Source of the DNA: an uncultured Flavobacteriaceae bacterium
Lineage (GTDB): Bacteria > Bacteroidota > Bacteroidia > Flavobacteriales > Flavobacteriaceae
Reading direction: 5' to 3'
Length of the DNA: 64,000 bases
Assembly: GCA_943789305.1 (NCBI GenBank)
Contig: CALSTP010000001.1
Span: forward strand, 906,178 to 970,177
The notes under the pieces are model-generated. The model saw only the letters and a program-made list of their open reading frames with translations. It was not told the origin of the DNA and did no database searches. This document shows positions 19,977 through 29,834 of this stretch, in pieces. A program made the position numbers and the translations under genes. Position 1 is the first letter of the stretch; the number at the start of each line of letters is the position of its first letter.

Positions 19977-22130
19977 ATGGAAAATATTAAAAACGACCTT
20001 TTTGAATTTGAAGTTGGAGAAGATGGCATCGGAGTTCTTTCGATTAATCAAATCAATAATCCAACCAATCTTTTCAGCACAGAATTTGTTACCGCATACC
20101 TCACACTTGCACAAGAAGCAGTTGCTGATAAAGATGTCAAAGGAGTAATAATTACTTCATCAAGAAGCATGTTTATGCCAGGAGCTGATCTTCGTGAATT
20201 GAAAAACATGGGCTCTAATCCTAAAGAACAATTTGAAAGCACCATGGAAATGCATCACGCATTCAGAGCGTTAGAAACCTCTGGGAAGCCTTTTGTTGCA
20301 GCAATTAATGGAACTGCTATGGGTGGAGGTTTAGAACTTTGTTTAGCTTGTCACCATCGTATTGTTTTGAATGACGTTAAAATTAAATTAGGTTTTCCAG
20401 AAGCTAAAGTTGGTTTACTTCCGGCAGGAGGTGGAAATTCTAAGGTACCCTATTTAATGGGTATACAAAATGCTTTGATGTATTTGCTACAAGGAAAAGA
20501 AGTACGTCCAGCCCAAGCCTTAAAGGATGGACTAATTGATGAATTGGCAGAAAATAAAGAGGAATTGATCCAGAAAGCTAAAGATTGGATAAATTCTAAT
20601 CCAAACCCAGCACAACCCTGGGACAATAAAAAACATCGAGTGCCAGGGGGTAATGTCTGGTCACCTAATGGAGTGCAGACTTTGGTAGGTGCAGCAGGAA
20701 ACTTAGGTAAGTTAGCACATGGTAACTATCCTGCTCAAAATTATATTTTAAAAGTAATTCACGATGGACTGCCTTTGAATATAGACCGTGCCTTAGAAAT
20801 AGAAGCACGTTATTTCACGAAGTTATTGGCTTCTAAAGAAGCTAAAAACATGATTCGTACAGGTTTTACAGAGTTACAAAAAGCCAAAAAAGGAATTGCT
20901 CGTCCAAAATCAGAACCTCAATATGAAACAAAGAAACTGGGAATCCTTGGAGCAGGAATGATGGGTGCAGGGATTGCTTATGTTTCTGCTAAAGCAGGAA
21001 TGGATGTTGTTCTAAAAGATGTTTCACAAGAAGGGGCAGACAAAGGAAAAGCTTATTCCAAAGCCATTTTAGATAAAGCTATATCAAAAAAGCGTTCTAC
21101 CCCTGAAAAAGCAGAGGCTTTATTGTCTAGAATTTTGCCGACTTCAGATCCAACTTCAATGAAAGATTGCGATTTGGTAATTGAAGCTGTTTTTGAAGAC
21201 CCAAAATTAAAAGCAATTGTAACTGCCGAAACCGAAGCTGTTTTGGGTGCTGATAAAGTATATGCTTCAAATACTTCTACAATTCCTATTACTGAATTAG
21301 CAAAAGCCTCTGAACGTCCTGATAACTTTATTGGTATTCATTTCTTTTCTCCAGTTGAAAAAATGCCATTGGTTGAAATTATCATAGGGAAAAAAACAGA
21401 AGCTCGAGCAATTTCTGCAGCTGTTGATTATACTGTAGCCATAGGTAAAATACCTATTGTTGTGAATGATAGTCGTGGATTTTATACTTCACGTTGTTTT
21501 GGAACTTTTGTTTCTGAAGGATCTTTTATGGTTGAAGAAGGAGTTCCTGCGGCAATGGTAGAAAATGTTGCTAAAGCCGAAGGAATGGCAGTAGGTCCAC
21601 TAGCTGTTATTGATGAAGTAACTCTTACTTTAGGGTTACATGTTTATGAAAGTGATCCCACCCCAAACAAACCTGCATTTCAAGAGCGTTCATACAAAAT
21701 GCAAAAAGATTTGGTTGACAACCATGATCGAAAAGGTAAAAAGTGGGGGGCAGGATTTTATGACTACCCCAACGGAATGCCAAAGAAACTTTGGCCCGGT
21801 CTTGCAGAAAAATATGGCTCTAATTTAGATTATTTAGACAAAGAAACCGTTGGAAAACGAATCATGCATCGTCAGGCTATTGAAGCATTTAGATGTCTAG
21901 AGGAAGGTGTTTTAAATAGTGTAGTTGATGGAGACTTGGGTTCTGTACTCGGTTGGGGATTCCCTATCTTTACGGGAGGAGCATTGTCTTACATTGATTT
22001 CGTAGGAATGCAAAAGTTTGTTGCTGAATGCGATGATTTTGCAAATCGATTTGGAGAACGTTTTTCCGTTCCAAGTGGATTGAGAGCCTTATCTGAAGCT
22101 GGAAAATCAATTCATGACTACAAAAATTAG
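19977..22130 (+). CDS. fadJ: Bifunctional enoyl-CoA hydratase / 3-hydroxyacyl-CoA dehydrogenase
   Basis: 717 residues, as in FadB/FadJ alpha subunits. The N-terminal crotonase domain (about residues 10-200) has AAINGTAMGGGLELCLACH and LGFPEAKVGLLPAGGG, with the hydratase glutamates in usual positions. The NAD-binding domain starts near residue 320 with LGILGAGMMGAGIAYVSA. IHFFSPVEKMPLVEII holds the dehydrogenase His/Glu relay, followed by two C-terminal helical domains. It converts trans-2-enoyl-CoA to 3-ketoacyl-CoA. The gene lies between thiolase and thioesterase genes in one operon. The choice of fadJ over fadB is by convention. Confidence 0.92.
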   Translation: MENIKNDLFEFEVGEDGIGVLSINQINNPTNLFSTEFVTAYLTLAQEAVADKDVKGVIITSSRSMFMPGADLRELKNMGSNPKEQFESTMEMHHAFRALETSGKPFVAAINGTAMGGGLELCLACHHRIVLNDVKIKLGFPEAKVGLLPAGGGNSKVPYLMGIQNALMYLLQGKEVRPAQALKDGLIDELAENKEELIQKAKDWINSNPNPAQPWDNKKHRVPGGNVWSPNGVQTLVGAAGNLGKLAHGNYPAQNYILKVIHDGLPLNIDRALEIEARYFTKLLASKEAKNMIRTGFTELQKAKKGIARPKSEPQYETKKLGILGAGMMGAGIAYVSAKAGMDVVLKDVSQEGADKGKAYSKAILDKAISKKRSTPEKAEALLSRILPTSDPTSMKDCDLVIEAVFEDPKLKAIVTAETEAVLGADKVYASNTSTIPITELAKASERPDNFIGIHFFSPVEKMPLVEIIIGKKTEARAISAAVDYTVAIGKIPIVVNDSRGFYTSRCFGTFVSEGSFMVEEGVPAAMVENVAKAEGMAVGPLAVIDEVTLTLGLHVYESDPTPNKPAFQERSYKMQKDLVDNHDRKGKKWGAGFYDYPNGMPKKLWPGLAEKYGSNLDYLDKETVGKRIMHRQAIEAFRCLEEGVLNSVVDGDLGSVLGWGFPIFTGGALSYIDFVGMQKFVAECDDFANRFGERFSVPSGLRALSEAGKSIHDYKN

Positions 22131-22139
22131 TTAGATTCT

Positions 22140-23006
22140 ATGGATACCATTCAAGAAGTTATTGCCCTGTTGACGCTTGAAAAAATTGATGATAATACAT
22201 TTGTAGGCGGAAATTATGAAACTCCATGGGGGAGAGTTTTTGGAGGACAAGTTTTAGGACAATCTCTTCATGCTGCTTATCAAACTGTGCCTAAAGATCG
22301 TTTTGCTCATTCCATGCATGCTTATTTTATTCTGGGAGGTCAATTAGGTATTCCAATTCAATACGAAGTTGATTCTATTCGTGACGGCAAAAGTTTTACT
22401 ACTCGTAGAGTTGTAGCCAAACAGAATGGAGTACCAATTTTTAATATGTCGGCTTCATTTCACAAAAATGAAAAAGGAGTAGATCATCAAATCCCCATGC
22501 CAAATTTGATTAAGCCAGAAAGCCTTAACACCTCAAGAGATGAAATTAAAGTATTAGAAAAATTTGCACCAAAAATTTACAATCGTTTAAAAAGCGTACT
22601 TCCCAAGGTATTTGACATTCGATCTGTAGAAAGTTTTTTAACCAAGTATTCTAAAAATGGATCCCCGTTTGATAACCTTTGGTTTAAGACTTCAGAGGTT
22701 TTAGATCAGAAAAATACAGCAATTCATCATCAAATTTTTGCTTATGCATCTGATTATAATTTATTGAGCACTGCAACTTTTCCACATCGGGAAGAATTGA
22801 ATAATAAAAATATATTTTACACCAGTTTAGATCATGCCTTGTGGTTTCATCGTGATTTTCGAATTGATGAATGGTTACTTTATGCTATGGATAGCCCAAG
22901 TGCATCTAACTCTCTTGGTTTTGCTAGAGGAAGTATATTCAATAAAAAAGGAGAATTAATAGCTTCGGTAGCCCAAGAAGGATTAATAAGAGAACAAATA
23001 AAATAA
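22140..23006 (+). CDS. tesB: Acyl-CoA thioesterase II
   Basis: 288 residues with a double hotdog fold. ETPWGRVFGGQVLGQSL (about residues 28-44) and HSMHAYFILGG mark the first hotdog; TTRRVVAKQNG follows. The second hotdog has LSTATFPH and SLDHALWFHRDFRIDEWLLY (the conserved Asp lies in the SLDH motif). It releases free fatty acid and CoA, relieving acyl-CoA excess during beta-oxidation. Starts 9 bp after fadJ. Confidence 0.9.
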   Translation: MDTIQEVIALLTLEKIDDNTFVGGNYETPWGRVFGGQVLGQSLHAAYQTVPKDRFAHSMHAYFILGGQLGIPIQYEVDSIRDGKSFTTRRVVAKQNGVPIFNMSASFHKNEKGVDHQIPMPNLIKPESLNTSRDEIKVLEKFAPKIYNRLKSVLPKVFDIRSVESFLTKYSKNGSPFDNLWFKTSEVLDQKNTAIHHQIFAYASDYNLLSTATFPHREELNNKNIFYTSLDHALWFHRDFRIDEWLLYAMDSPSASNSLGFARGSIFNKKGELIASVAQEGLIREQIK

Positions 23007-23028
23007 GCCCACTAAAAAATATATTTAA

Positions 23029-24189
23029 ATGATATTTAAATTAGAAGAGGAACACATCAGCGTAAAAGAAGCAGCTCGTGAATTTGCAAACACCAGATTA
23101 AAAGAAGGGGTTATTGATAGAGACAGTTCTATGGAATACCCAACTGAACTTGTCAAGGAAATGGGGAATTTGGGTTTTCTGAGCATGATGGTAAATCCTA
23201 AATATGGAGGAAGTGGAATGGACACCTTGTCTTATGTTATTGCAATGGAAGAAATTTCGAAGATTGACAACAGTTGTTCAGTAATCATGTCTGTTAATAA
23301 TTCACTTGTTTTATGGGGTCTTGAAAAATATGGTACTGAGGAACAAAGGCAAAGATATATTCCAAGCCTTACCTCAGGTAAAGAAGTCGGTTGTTTTTGT
23401 CTTTCAGAACCAGAAGCGGGAAGCGATGCTACTTCTCAAAGGACAACTGCTATTGATAAAGGTGATCATTATGTTTTGAACGGTGTGAAAAATTGGATTA
23501 CAAGCGGTGGAAAGGCAGCAATTCAGTTGGTTATTGCCCATACGGATAAAGATAAAGGACATCGAGGAATCAATGCTTTTATTGTAGAACGTGATTGGGA
23601 AGGTGTTAATATCAGTCCAAAAGAGGATAAGATGGGGATTCGATCTTCAGATACGCATTCGATCAATTATTCGGACGTAAAAGTACCTAAAGAAAACCGT
23701 ATTGGTGAAGAAGGTTTTGGATTTAAATTTGCGATGCAAACCCTTGAGGGTGGGCGTATAGGGATTGCTGCTCAAGCATTAGGAATTGCTGCGGGAGCTT
23801 ATGAATTGTCCGTACAATATGCACATCAACGAGAAACTTTTGGGAAACCGATAGGGAAACATCAAGCAATAGCATTTAAACTTGCCGATATGGCTATGGA
23901 AATTGAAGCTGCCCGAATGTTGGTCTATCGAGCTGCTTACCTCAAAGATTCCGGTCAAGATTTTGGTTATGCGAGTGCAATGGCAAAATTAAAAGCCTCT
24001 GATATTGCAATGAAATATACCGTCGAAGCTGTTCAGATTCATGGTGGTAATGGATATGTAAAAGAATACCATGTTGAACGACTCATGCGAGATGCAAAAA
24101 TCACTCAAATCTATGAGGGTACTTCCGAAATTCAACGCATCATCATTTCTAGGAATGTATTGAACGGTGCTTTGGAGTTGCCTTATTAA
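23029..24189 (+). CDS. Acyl-CoA dehydrogenase
   Basis: 386 residues. CFCLSEPEAGSDA (about residues 124-136) and NGVKNWITSGGKA form the FAD/substrate region. GFGFKFAMQTLEGGRIGIAAQALG, QRETFGKPIGKHQAIAFK, and the C-terminal IHGGNGYVKEYHVERLMRD and IYEGTSEIQR are signature motifs. The catalytic glutamate is the Glu of IYEGTSE near residue 365, as in short-chain/butyryl-CoA dehydrogenases. It introduces the first double bond of beta-oxidation and passes electrons to ETF. Last gene of the operon, convergent to the DUF2855 gene at a 12-bp gap. Confidence 0.92.
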   Translation: MIFKLEEEHISVKEAAREFANTRLKEGVIDRDSSMEYPTELVKEMGNLGFLSMMVNPKYGGSGMDTLSYVIAMEEISKIDNSCSVIMSVNNSLVLWGLEKYGTEEQRQRYIPSLTSGKEVGCFCLSEPEAGSDATSQRTTAIDKGDHYVLNGVKNWITSGGKAAIQLVIAHTDKDKGHRGINAFIVERDWEGVNISPKEDKMGIRSSDTHSINYSDVKVPKENRIGEEGFGFKFAMQTLEGGRIGIAAQALGIAAGAYELSVQYAHQRETFGKPIGKHQAIAFKLADMAMEIEAARMLVYRAAYLKDSGQDFGYASAMAKLKASDIAMKYTVEAVQIHGGNGYVKEYHVERLMRDAKITQIYEGTSEIQRIIISRNVLNGALELPY

Positions 24190-24201
24190 AAACCATATTT
24201 T

Positions 24202-25305
24202 TTACATTTTAACAATCAATCCGATGTCAGCTGGAAGACATCCACTACAAACATCTGGATATAGGGTTTTAAGTTCCTCTAGACCATCTAAATCTTTGTA
24301 GTTCAACCACTTTTTGGTTTTAGCAGTAGCATCCAGTAAAAATCGTGAAGTTTTGTTGTCAAATTCACTTGCTCCCCAATCTTTAATTCGTCTTTCGATG
24401 TGACTTGGTGCAAAGAAAAATTTTGAACGTTCCCTGATAATTCCCTCATTTGGATTGGATTCTTCCCAATGCGTTAAACCTACTTTAAGGGTAAATTTCA
24501 TTCGATTTCCCAATGCTTTATGCAAATCAACTAAAACTCCATTATTCCCAGACATATCTACGATTACAGTTGGCATATTGTTATCTATACTATTGAGTTG
24601 ATCATATGCTAGGGATGTGTCATAAAAATTCAATTGTTTTACCGCTTTTAAATTTCGACTAGAGGTTATTCCTAACGTTTTGGGTGAAGATTCATCTTGA
24701 TTTAGTGCATATGCTAATCCAATGCTTGTTTTACTTGATGCACTTAGAATTATAATTTGTTTTGCGCCATACCAACTGTTTTCTTTGAGTGAGTCCCAAA
24801 GGCTAAAAGAGGTGATGTAGAGTGGGTAAAACAGAGCGCGATCTCGATCAAAGCTTCTGTTATAATTAGGTTCTGAAAGTACTCGTTTGTATAAATTATA
24901 AGTGGGTGGTAATGTGGATCGGTGCTCAGAACCATCTATGAATTTTTTTTTGGTAATGCGGTCTGCTTTCATCTTCAGATGAGTGGCAGGAGGGAAGTAA
25001 CCAAAAATTCGATCTCCAACTGGGACTTCTTCTGTTTTTGAATCAACTACATCTGCAAATCCCCAAACTGGGATAACTCCCCATTCTTCAATGTTTTCAT
25101 TAACGGCGGGGAAAAACTCCCAATAGCGAATAATATCACCAGAAACTGCGTAGGTAATGTTGTTTGATGTAAAAGAAAATAAATCCACTTGAACTAAAAT
25201 TTCACCCTCTAAAAGGGTCAGATTTTCATCTGGAATTGTTTGAATGTTATTTTTCGTAAAATTTGATTTTATAACTTGAAATTGATTTTTCCCTGGAATT
25301 TTCAT
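24202..25305 (-). CDS. DUF2855 family protein (MDR-like)
   Basis: 367 residues resembling DUF2855, a family distantly related to medium-chain dehydrogenase/reductases. FSFTSNNITYAVSGD (about residues 43-57), YWEFFPAV, IPVWGFADVVDS and VGDRIFGYFPPATHL are typical. Zinc ligands of classical alcohol dehydrogenases are absent. The central ASSKTSIGLAYALN and the segment around VIVDMSGNNGVL resemble a degenerate Rossmann domain. Its reaction is not known. It is a single gene, convergent to the acyl-CoA dehydrogenase gene. Confidence 0.75.
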   Translation of the reverse strand: MKIPGKNQFQVIKSNFTKNNIQTIPDENLTLLEGEILVQVDLFSFTSNNITYAVSGDIIRYWEFFPAVNENIEEWGVIPVWGFADVVDSKTEEVPVGDRIFGYFPPATHLKMKADRITKKKFIDGSEHRSTLPPTYNLYKRVLSEPNYNRSFDRDRALFYPLYITSFSLWDSLKENSWYGAKQIIILSASSKTSIGLAYALNQDESSPKTLGITSSRNLKAVKQLNFYDTSLAYDQLNSIDNNMPTVIVDMSGNNGVLVDLHKALGNRMKFTLKVGLTHWEESNPNEGIIRERSKFFFAPSHIERRIKDWGASEFDNKTSRFLLDATAKTKKWLNYKDLDGLEELKTLYPDVCSGCLPADIGLIVKM

Positions 25306-25492
25306 AGACTATTTTTCTTAAAAACTAGTCTCCAAGATAATCAAATAATAAGAATGATTATGTGGTTTAAATAACATTTCCTTAATCAGTATTCTATCTT
25401 TATTTCTTCAGTCATATGATGACTTGTCTAAACTTTGATTGAAGAGAATTGAGAAGGGTAATTGTATAATATTAAAGGCTTTATTTTATTGA

Positions 25493-26281
25493 TTATTGAA
25501 TCCAAAAGTTTCCTATAGAATAAGTCACTGCTTTCCCACTGATAAGAACGTTTTTATCATTGTTTTGACAGAACAAAGTTCCACTTCGAGAAGAAATTTG
25601 TTTTGCAATCAGTTTTTCTCTTTTCAATCGTTTGGACCAAAAAGGAATAAGAGAGCAATGTGCAGAGCCCGTTACCATGTCCTCTAAAATTGATGCTTGG
25701 GGGGTGAAAAATCGCGATACAAAATCACAGTCCTCTCCTTTTGCAGTTGTGATTACTCCTCCGGGATCCAAATTTATCTGATCAAAAACAGTCCTGTTGA
25801 TTTCAATATTTTTAATTTCTTCCTCAGTATCATAAACCAATACATAATCTCTTGATTTTAGAACTTCTTTGGGCTGAATGTTTAATGCCTTGCTTATGGA
25901 TTCCGGTAATTCAGATTTTATGGGCACTCGAGATGGAAAATTTAAAGTGTACAAGTCATTCTCTACCTGAACAGTCAGATTTCCACTTAAAGTTTTAAAA
26001 ATAATTTTATCTTTTCGTAAATTAAGTATTGTTTTTAGGCAATGTGCAGTAGCAAGGGTAGCATGTCCGCATAAATCCATTTCAATTTCTGGAGTAAACC
26101 AACGGAGTTCAATAAAATCTTTTTGATCAATAAAAAAAGCAGTTTCAGCCACTGCATTTTCTTTTGCTATTTTTAATAGGGTTTTATCTGACAGCCATTT
26201 TTCTAATGGGACAACACAAGCTGGATTTCCTTTAAAAATAGTATCCGTGAAAGCATCAATTTGATAAATGTTGAGTTTCAT
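25493..26281 (-). CDS. PhzF-family isomerase-like protein
   Basis: 262 residues with two PhzF half-domains. IYQIDAFTDTIFKGNPACVVPL (residues 5-26) opens the family. AVAETAFFI holds the catalytic glutamate near residue 45, DLCGHATLATAHCL is the first-domain motif, and EDMVTGSAHCSLIPFW the second. Members isomerise or epimerise small acids and many have no known substrate. It lies 15 bp downstream of the aldo/keto reductase gene and probably shares its transcript. Confidence 0.87.
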   Translation of the reverse strand: MKLNIYQIDAFTDTIFKGNPACVVPLEKWLSDKTLLKIAKENAVAETAFFIDQKDFIELRWFTPEIEMDLCGHATLATAHCLKTILNLRKDKIIFKTLSGNLTVQVENDLYTLNFPSRVPIKSELPESISKALNIQPKEVLKSRDYVLVYDTEEEIKNIEINRTVFDQINLDPGGVITTAKGEDCDFVSRFFTPQASILEDMVTGSAHCSLIPFWSKRLKREKLIAKQISSRSGTLFCQNNDKNVLISGKAVTYSIGNFWIQ

Positions 26282-26296
26282 ATACTTTTTTTAAAA

Positions 26297-27139
26297 TTAA
26301 AGTCTGTCTGGCCAGATGTTGGGTAATTCTCCACTAAAGCCCATTTCGGGTAATGAATTGATTTGATTCATTTCGGATTTTGATAATTCAAAATTAAATA
26401 TTTCCATATTCTCTAACATTCGATTTTGATTTGTAGACTTTGGAATGACTACCACTTCGTGTTGTATAATCCAGCGTAAACAAATTTGAGAAACAGACTT
26501 ATGGTATTTTTTAGAAATTTTAATTAAGGTTTCGTTTCCAAATACTTTTCCTCGAGCCAATGGTGACCATGACTCTACAGTAACATTGTGTTGTTTACAG
26601 AAATCAACTACCTCAGGTTGCCAGTATCCAGGATGAAACTCAATTTGATTGATGGCAGGAATTACTTTTGCTGTTTTGAACAGGGATTCTAAATGTTCTT
26701 GAAAAAAATTACTTACTCCGATGGATCTGATTTTTCCATCTGCTTGTAATTCTTCCATTGCCCTCCAAGTATCCGCATTTGTTTTTTGCCAGTTATCATA
26801 ATTTTTTGCATTTGCAGGCCAATGGATTAAATATAAATCCAAGTATTCTAATTCAAGTCGATCTAAAGTTTTCTCAAACTCTATTTTTGTAGATTGATAC
26901 CCTAGATTTTCTCTCCAAACTTTACTTGTAACAAATAGTTCTTTTCGGTCTATTTCACTTTCTATAATGCCTTTTCCAACAGCAACTTCATTGTTGTAAA
27001 TAGAGGCTGTATCAATTAGTCGATAGCCTTTTGAAATAGCATATTTCAAAGCTTCAATACCTTCTTGTTCTGTAGCTTTATAAGTACCAAAGCCCAATTG
27101 TGGAATTCGATTACCGTCATTTAATAATAGATCTTTCAT
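26297..27139 (-). CDS. Aldo/keto reductase
   Basis: 280 residues, (beta/alpha)8 barrel. GFGTYKA opens the fold; LIDTASIYNNEVAVG carries catalytic Asp and Tyr (about residues 42 and 47), FVTSKVWREN the Lys and YLIHWPAN the His. IPKSTNQNRMLENM binds the NADPH phosphate. It probably reduces small aldehydes or ketones (2,5-diketogluconate reductase/methylglyoxal reductase-type sequence). It sits 62 bp after leuB in the same direction, so it could be at the tail of the leucine transcript or start its own. Confidence 0.9.
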   Translation of the reverse strand: MKDLLLNDGNRIPQLGFGTYKATEQEGIEALKYAISKGYRLIDTASIYNNEVAVGKGIIESEIDRKELFVTSKVWRENLGYQSTKIEFEKTLDRLELEYLDLYLIHWPANAKNYDNWQKTNADTWRAMEELQADGKIRSIGVSNFFQEHLESLFKTAKVIPAINQIEFHPGYWQPEVVDFCKQHNVTVESWSPLARGKVFGNETLIKISKKYHKSVSQICLRWIIQHEVVVIPKSTNQNRMLENMEIFNFELSKSEMNQINSLPEMGFSGELPNIWPDRL

Positions 27140-27201
27140 GTTTACTAAGATATGACATGTAAAGACATTATTAAAATTCTGTTTCTAACAGGTTCTGGAG
27201 C

Positions 27202-28266
27202 TTATTTTAATATTGCAGCAACTAGGTAATCACCAACTTCAGAGGTTTTATATGCCTTTCCACCATCTGCAAGATCTTCAGTTACAAAACCTTCGGCAAG
27301 TGCTTGATCTACAACCTTGCGAATAAGCGCTCCCTCTTCTTGAAGGTTAAAACTCATTTCGAACATCATTGCAGCAGAGAGTATTGTGGCCAAGGGGTTA
27401 GCGATGTCTAATCCAGTTGCCTGCGGAAAAGACCCGTGTATTGGTTCATACAAAGCATTTTCTGATCCAACAGAAGCTGAGGGCATCAATCCCATAGACC
27501 CTGATATTACTGAAGCTTCATCTGTTAAAATATCTCCAAAAAGATTTTCGGTAATCAAGACGTCATAACTGTTTGGCCATTGAACAAGGCGCATGGCTAC
27601 AGCGTCAACAAATTCGTAAGAAACTTCAACTTCAGGATAGTCTTTTTCCATTGCTTGAACAGTTTCTCTCCATAGGCGCGAACTTTCCAGTACATTAGCT
27701 TTGTCAACGCAGCACAGTTTTTTTGATCGAGTCATTGCCAATTCAAAACCTTTCTTTGCAATTCGGGTAATTTCTGATCGGGTATAGGTGCAGGTGTCAA
27801 AGGCGGTATTACCATCATCTTTTCGTCCTCGTTCTCCAAAGTAAATCCCTCCAGTGAGTTCTCTTAAAAAAACCAAGTCAGTTCCTTCAATACGTTCTTG
27901 CTTAAGAGGTGATTTATCGAGTAATGAGGGGAATGTGAAGGTCGGACGAACGTTTGCAAAAAGGCCTAATTTTTGGCGCATCTTCAATAAACCTTGCTCT
28001 GGACGAACTGTTGCAGAGGGATCATTGTCAAATCTAGGGTGACCGATAGCTCCAAAAAGTATAGCATCTGCATCCAAGCAAATTTGGTGGGTTTCATCGG
28101 GATAGGGCTCACCTACTGCATCAATTGCAGCTGCTCCAGTTAAAGCAGGAGTCCAGTTGATTTGATGCTCAAATTTTTGAGCGATGGCATTAGATACTTT
28201 TACTGCCTGATCGATGACTTCGGGTCCAATTCCATCACCGGCTAAAAGAGCTATGTTTAATTTCAT
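27202..28266 (-). CDS. leuB: 3-isopropylmalate dehydrogenase
   Basis: 354 residues. IALLAGDGIGPEVIDQAVKV (N-terminus), FLRELTGGIYFGERGRKDDG, KANVLESSRLWRE and the metal-binding stretch NLFGDILTDEASVISGSMG identify IPMDH. GSENALYEPIHGSFPQATG lies in the NAD site. It oxidatively decarboxylates 3-isopropylmalate to 2-ketoisocaproate; family members can also act on 3-methylmalate from citramalate. Last gene of leuA-leuC-leuD-(LeuA-like)-leuB with a 17-bp gap before it. Confidence 0.95.
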   Translation of the reverse strand: MKLNIALLAGDGIGPEVIDQAVKVSNAIAQKFEHQINWTPALTGAAAIDAVGEPYPDETHQICLDADAILFGAIGHPRFDNDPSATVRPEQGLLKMRQKLGLFANVRPTFTFPSLLDKSPLKQERIEGTDLVFLRELTGGIYFGERGRKDDGNTAFDTCTYTRSEITRIAKKGFELAMTRSKKLCCVDKANVLESSRLWRETVQAMEKDYPEVEVSYEFVDAVAMRLVQWPNSYDVLITENLFGDILTDEASVISGSMGLMPSASVGSENALYEPIHGSFPQATGLDIANPLATILSAAMMFEMSFNLQEEGALIRKVVDQALAEGFVTEDLADGGKAYKTSEVGDYLVAAILK

Positions 28267-28283
28267 TTTTTGTAATCTATGAT

Positions 28284-29813
28284 TTATGGTTGTGTTTCTA
28301 TTATGTTGAGCATTTTTTCGGTTGCCTTTATTGCTGAAACGGTTTGATCTGAATCCAAACCTCTAGTTATAAAGTTTTTATTAATTTGTTGCCAGGTAAT
28401 GGTTGTCTCACAAAGTGCATCTGATGTACTACCGGGGGGGATATGAACTGCATAATCAATTAATTTTGGCAGTTCAATTTTTTTGATTTTATAAATTTTA
28501 CGAATAGCATTGATGAATGCGTCGTATTGACCGTCACCGCTTGCCTGTTCTTCGTAAATTATTTTGTCAATTTCCACAGCAACAGTAGTTGAGGGTTTTA
28601 ATCCTTTTGAATGTGTAAGTACATAGGATTTTACTATTACCTTTTTGGTGTTACCTCCACTGTTCATTACATCCGATATGATGTAGGGTAAATCTTCTGC
28701 GGTTACTTTTTCCTTTCGATCTCCTAATTCAATTATACGCTTGGTTACTTTTTTTAGAGCGTCATCGTCCAAACTCAATCCTAATTCTTGAAGGTTTTTC
28801 TGAATGTTTGCTTTTCCAGATGTTTTTCCTAGGGCGTATTTTCGTTTACGACCAAAACGCTCGGGGAGCAAATCGTTGAAATATAAGTTTTTTTTGCTGT
28901 CACCATCTGCGTGAATTCCTGCTGTTTGTGTAAATACATTGGCTCCAACAACGGGTTTGTTGACAGGTATTCTAAAACCTGAAAAAGTTGACACCAGTTG
29001 GCTTACTTTATTCAATGAATTTTCATTAATATTGACCTCAATTCCGGGAAGAAAATCATTTACAACTGCAACCAAACTTGCCAAGGGAGTGTTTCCGGCA
29101 CGTTCTCCCATTCCGTTTACGGTAAGATGCAATCCATGAATCCCAGCTTTAATCGCTTCCATAGCATTTGCAACACTTAGATCGTAGTCGTTATGACCAT
29201 GAAAATCAAAGTGTAACTGCGGATAACGTTCTACAATTTCTGATAAAAAAGTATAGGTTTCGATAGGAGAGAGTACACCTAATGTATCGGGGAGTAAAAC
29301 TCTTTTTATGGGTTGAGTGGATAAAAAATCAAGGAAAGAATACACATAATCTTTAGAATCACGCATACCGTTGCTCCAATCTTCTAGATAAACATTGGTT
29401 TCAATATTATTGGATTGGGCTAAAGCAATTGTTTCTGCAATACCTTTAAAATGTTTTTTGGGCGTTTGTTTTAGTTGATGGGTAAGGTGATTGAGCGAGC
29501 CTTTGGTTAAAAGATTTTGTACACGAGCTCCAGCATCTACCATCCATCGGATTGATACCCCTTTATCAACAAAGGTCAGGATTTCAATACGATTAATTAG
29601 ATTTTCTGATTTTGCCCAAGAAGTGATTTCTTTAACCGCTTTAAATTCTCCTTCGGAAACACGAGCCGAGCCAATTTCTATACGGTCTACCTGTAACTCA
29701 CCCAATAAAAGTTTGGCAAGGGTAAGTTTTTCTGATGACGAAAAAGATACTCCAGAAGTTTGTTCACCATCCCGAAGGGTAGTGTCCATAATTTCAATTG
29801 TTCTTGGTTTCAT
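28284..29813 (-). CDS. Second LeuA/CimA-family synthase with regulatory domain
   Basis: 509 residues of the DRE-TIM metallolyase family. [14 protein letters not shown] (residues 9-22) and HFDFHGHNDYDLSVANA (HxH metal ligands near 200) form the acetyl-CoA Claisen-condensation site. GMGERAGNTPLASLV is also conserved. A C-terminal LeuA-type allosteric domain covers about residues 370-509. The separate short LeuA in this operon covers 2-isopropylmalate formation, so this enzyme may be (R)-citramalate synthase, feeding isoleucine through LeuCD and LeuB. A feedback-sensitive second 2-isopropylmalate synthase is the alternative. It lies between leuD (21-bp gap) and leuB (17-bp gap). Confidence 0.8.
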   Translation of the reverse strand: MKPRTIEIMDTTLRDGEQTSGVSFSSSEKLTLAKLLLGELQVDRIEIGSARVSEGEFKAVKEITSWAKSENLINRIEILTFVDKGVSIRWMVDAGARVQNLLTKGSLNHLTHQLKQTPKKHFKGIAETIALAQSNNIETNVYLEDWSNGMRDSKDYVYSFLDFLSTQPIKRVLLPDTLGVLSPIETYTFLSEIVERYPQLHFDFHGHNDYDLSVANAMEAIKAGIHGLHLTVNGMGERAGNTPLASLVAVVNDFLPGIEVNINENSLNKVSQLVSTFSGFRIPVNKPVVGANVFTQTAGIHADGDSKKNLYFNDLLPERFGRKRKYALGKTSGKANIQKNLQELGLSLDDDALKKVTKRIIELGDRKEKVTAEDLPYIISDVMNSGGNTKKVIVKSYVLTHSKGLKPSTTVAVEIDKIIYEEQASGDGQYDAFINAIRKIYKIKKIELPKLIDYAVHIPPGSTSDALCETTITWQQINKNFITRGLDSDQTVSAIKATEKMLNIIETQP

Positions 29814-29834
29814 AAACCTTAGAATAGAATTTAA

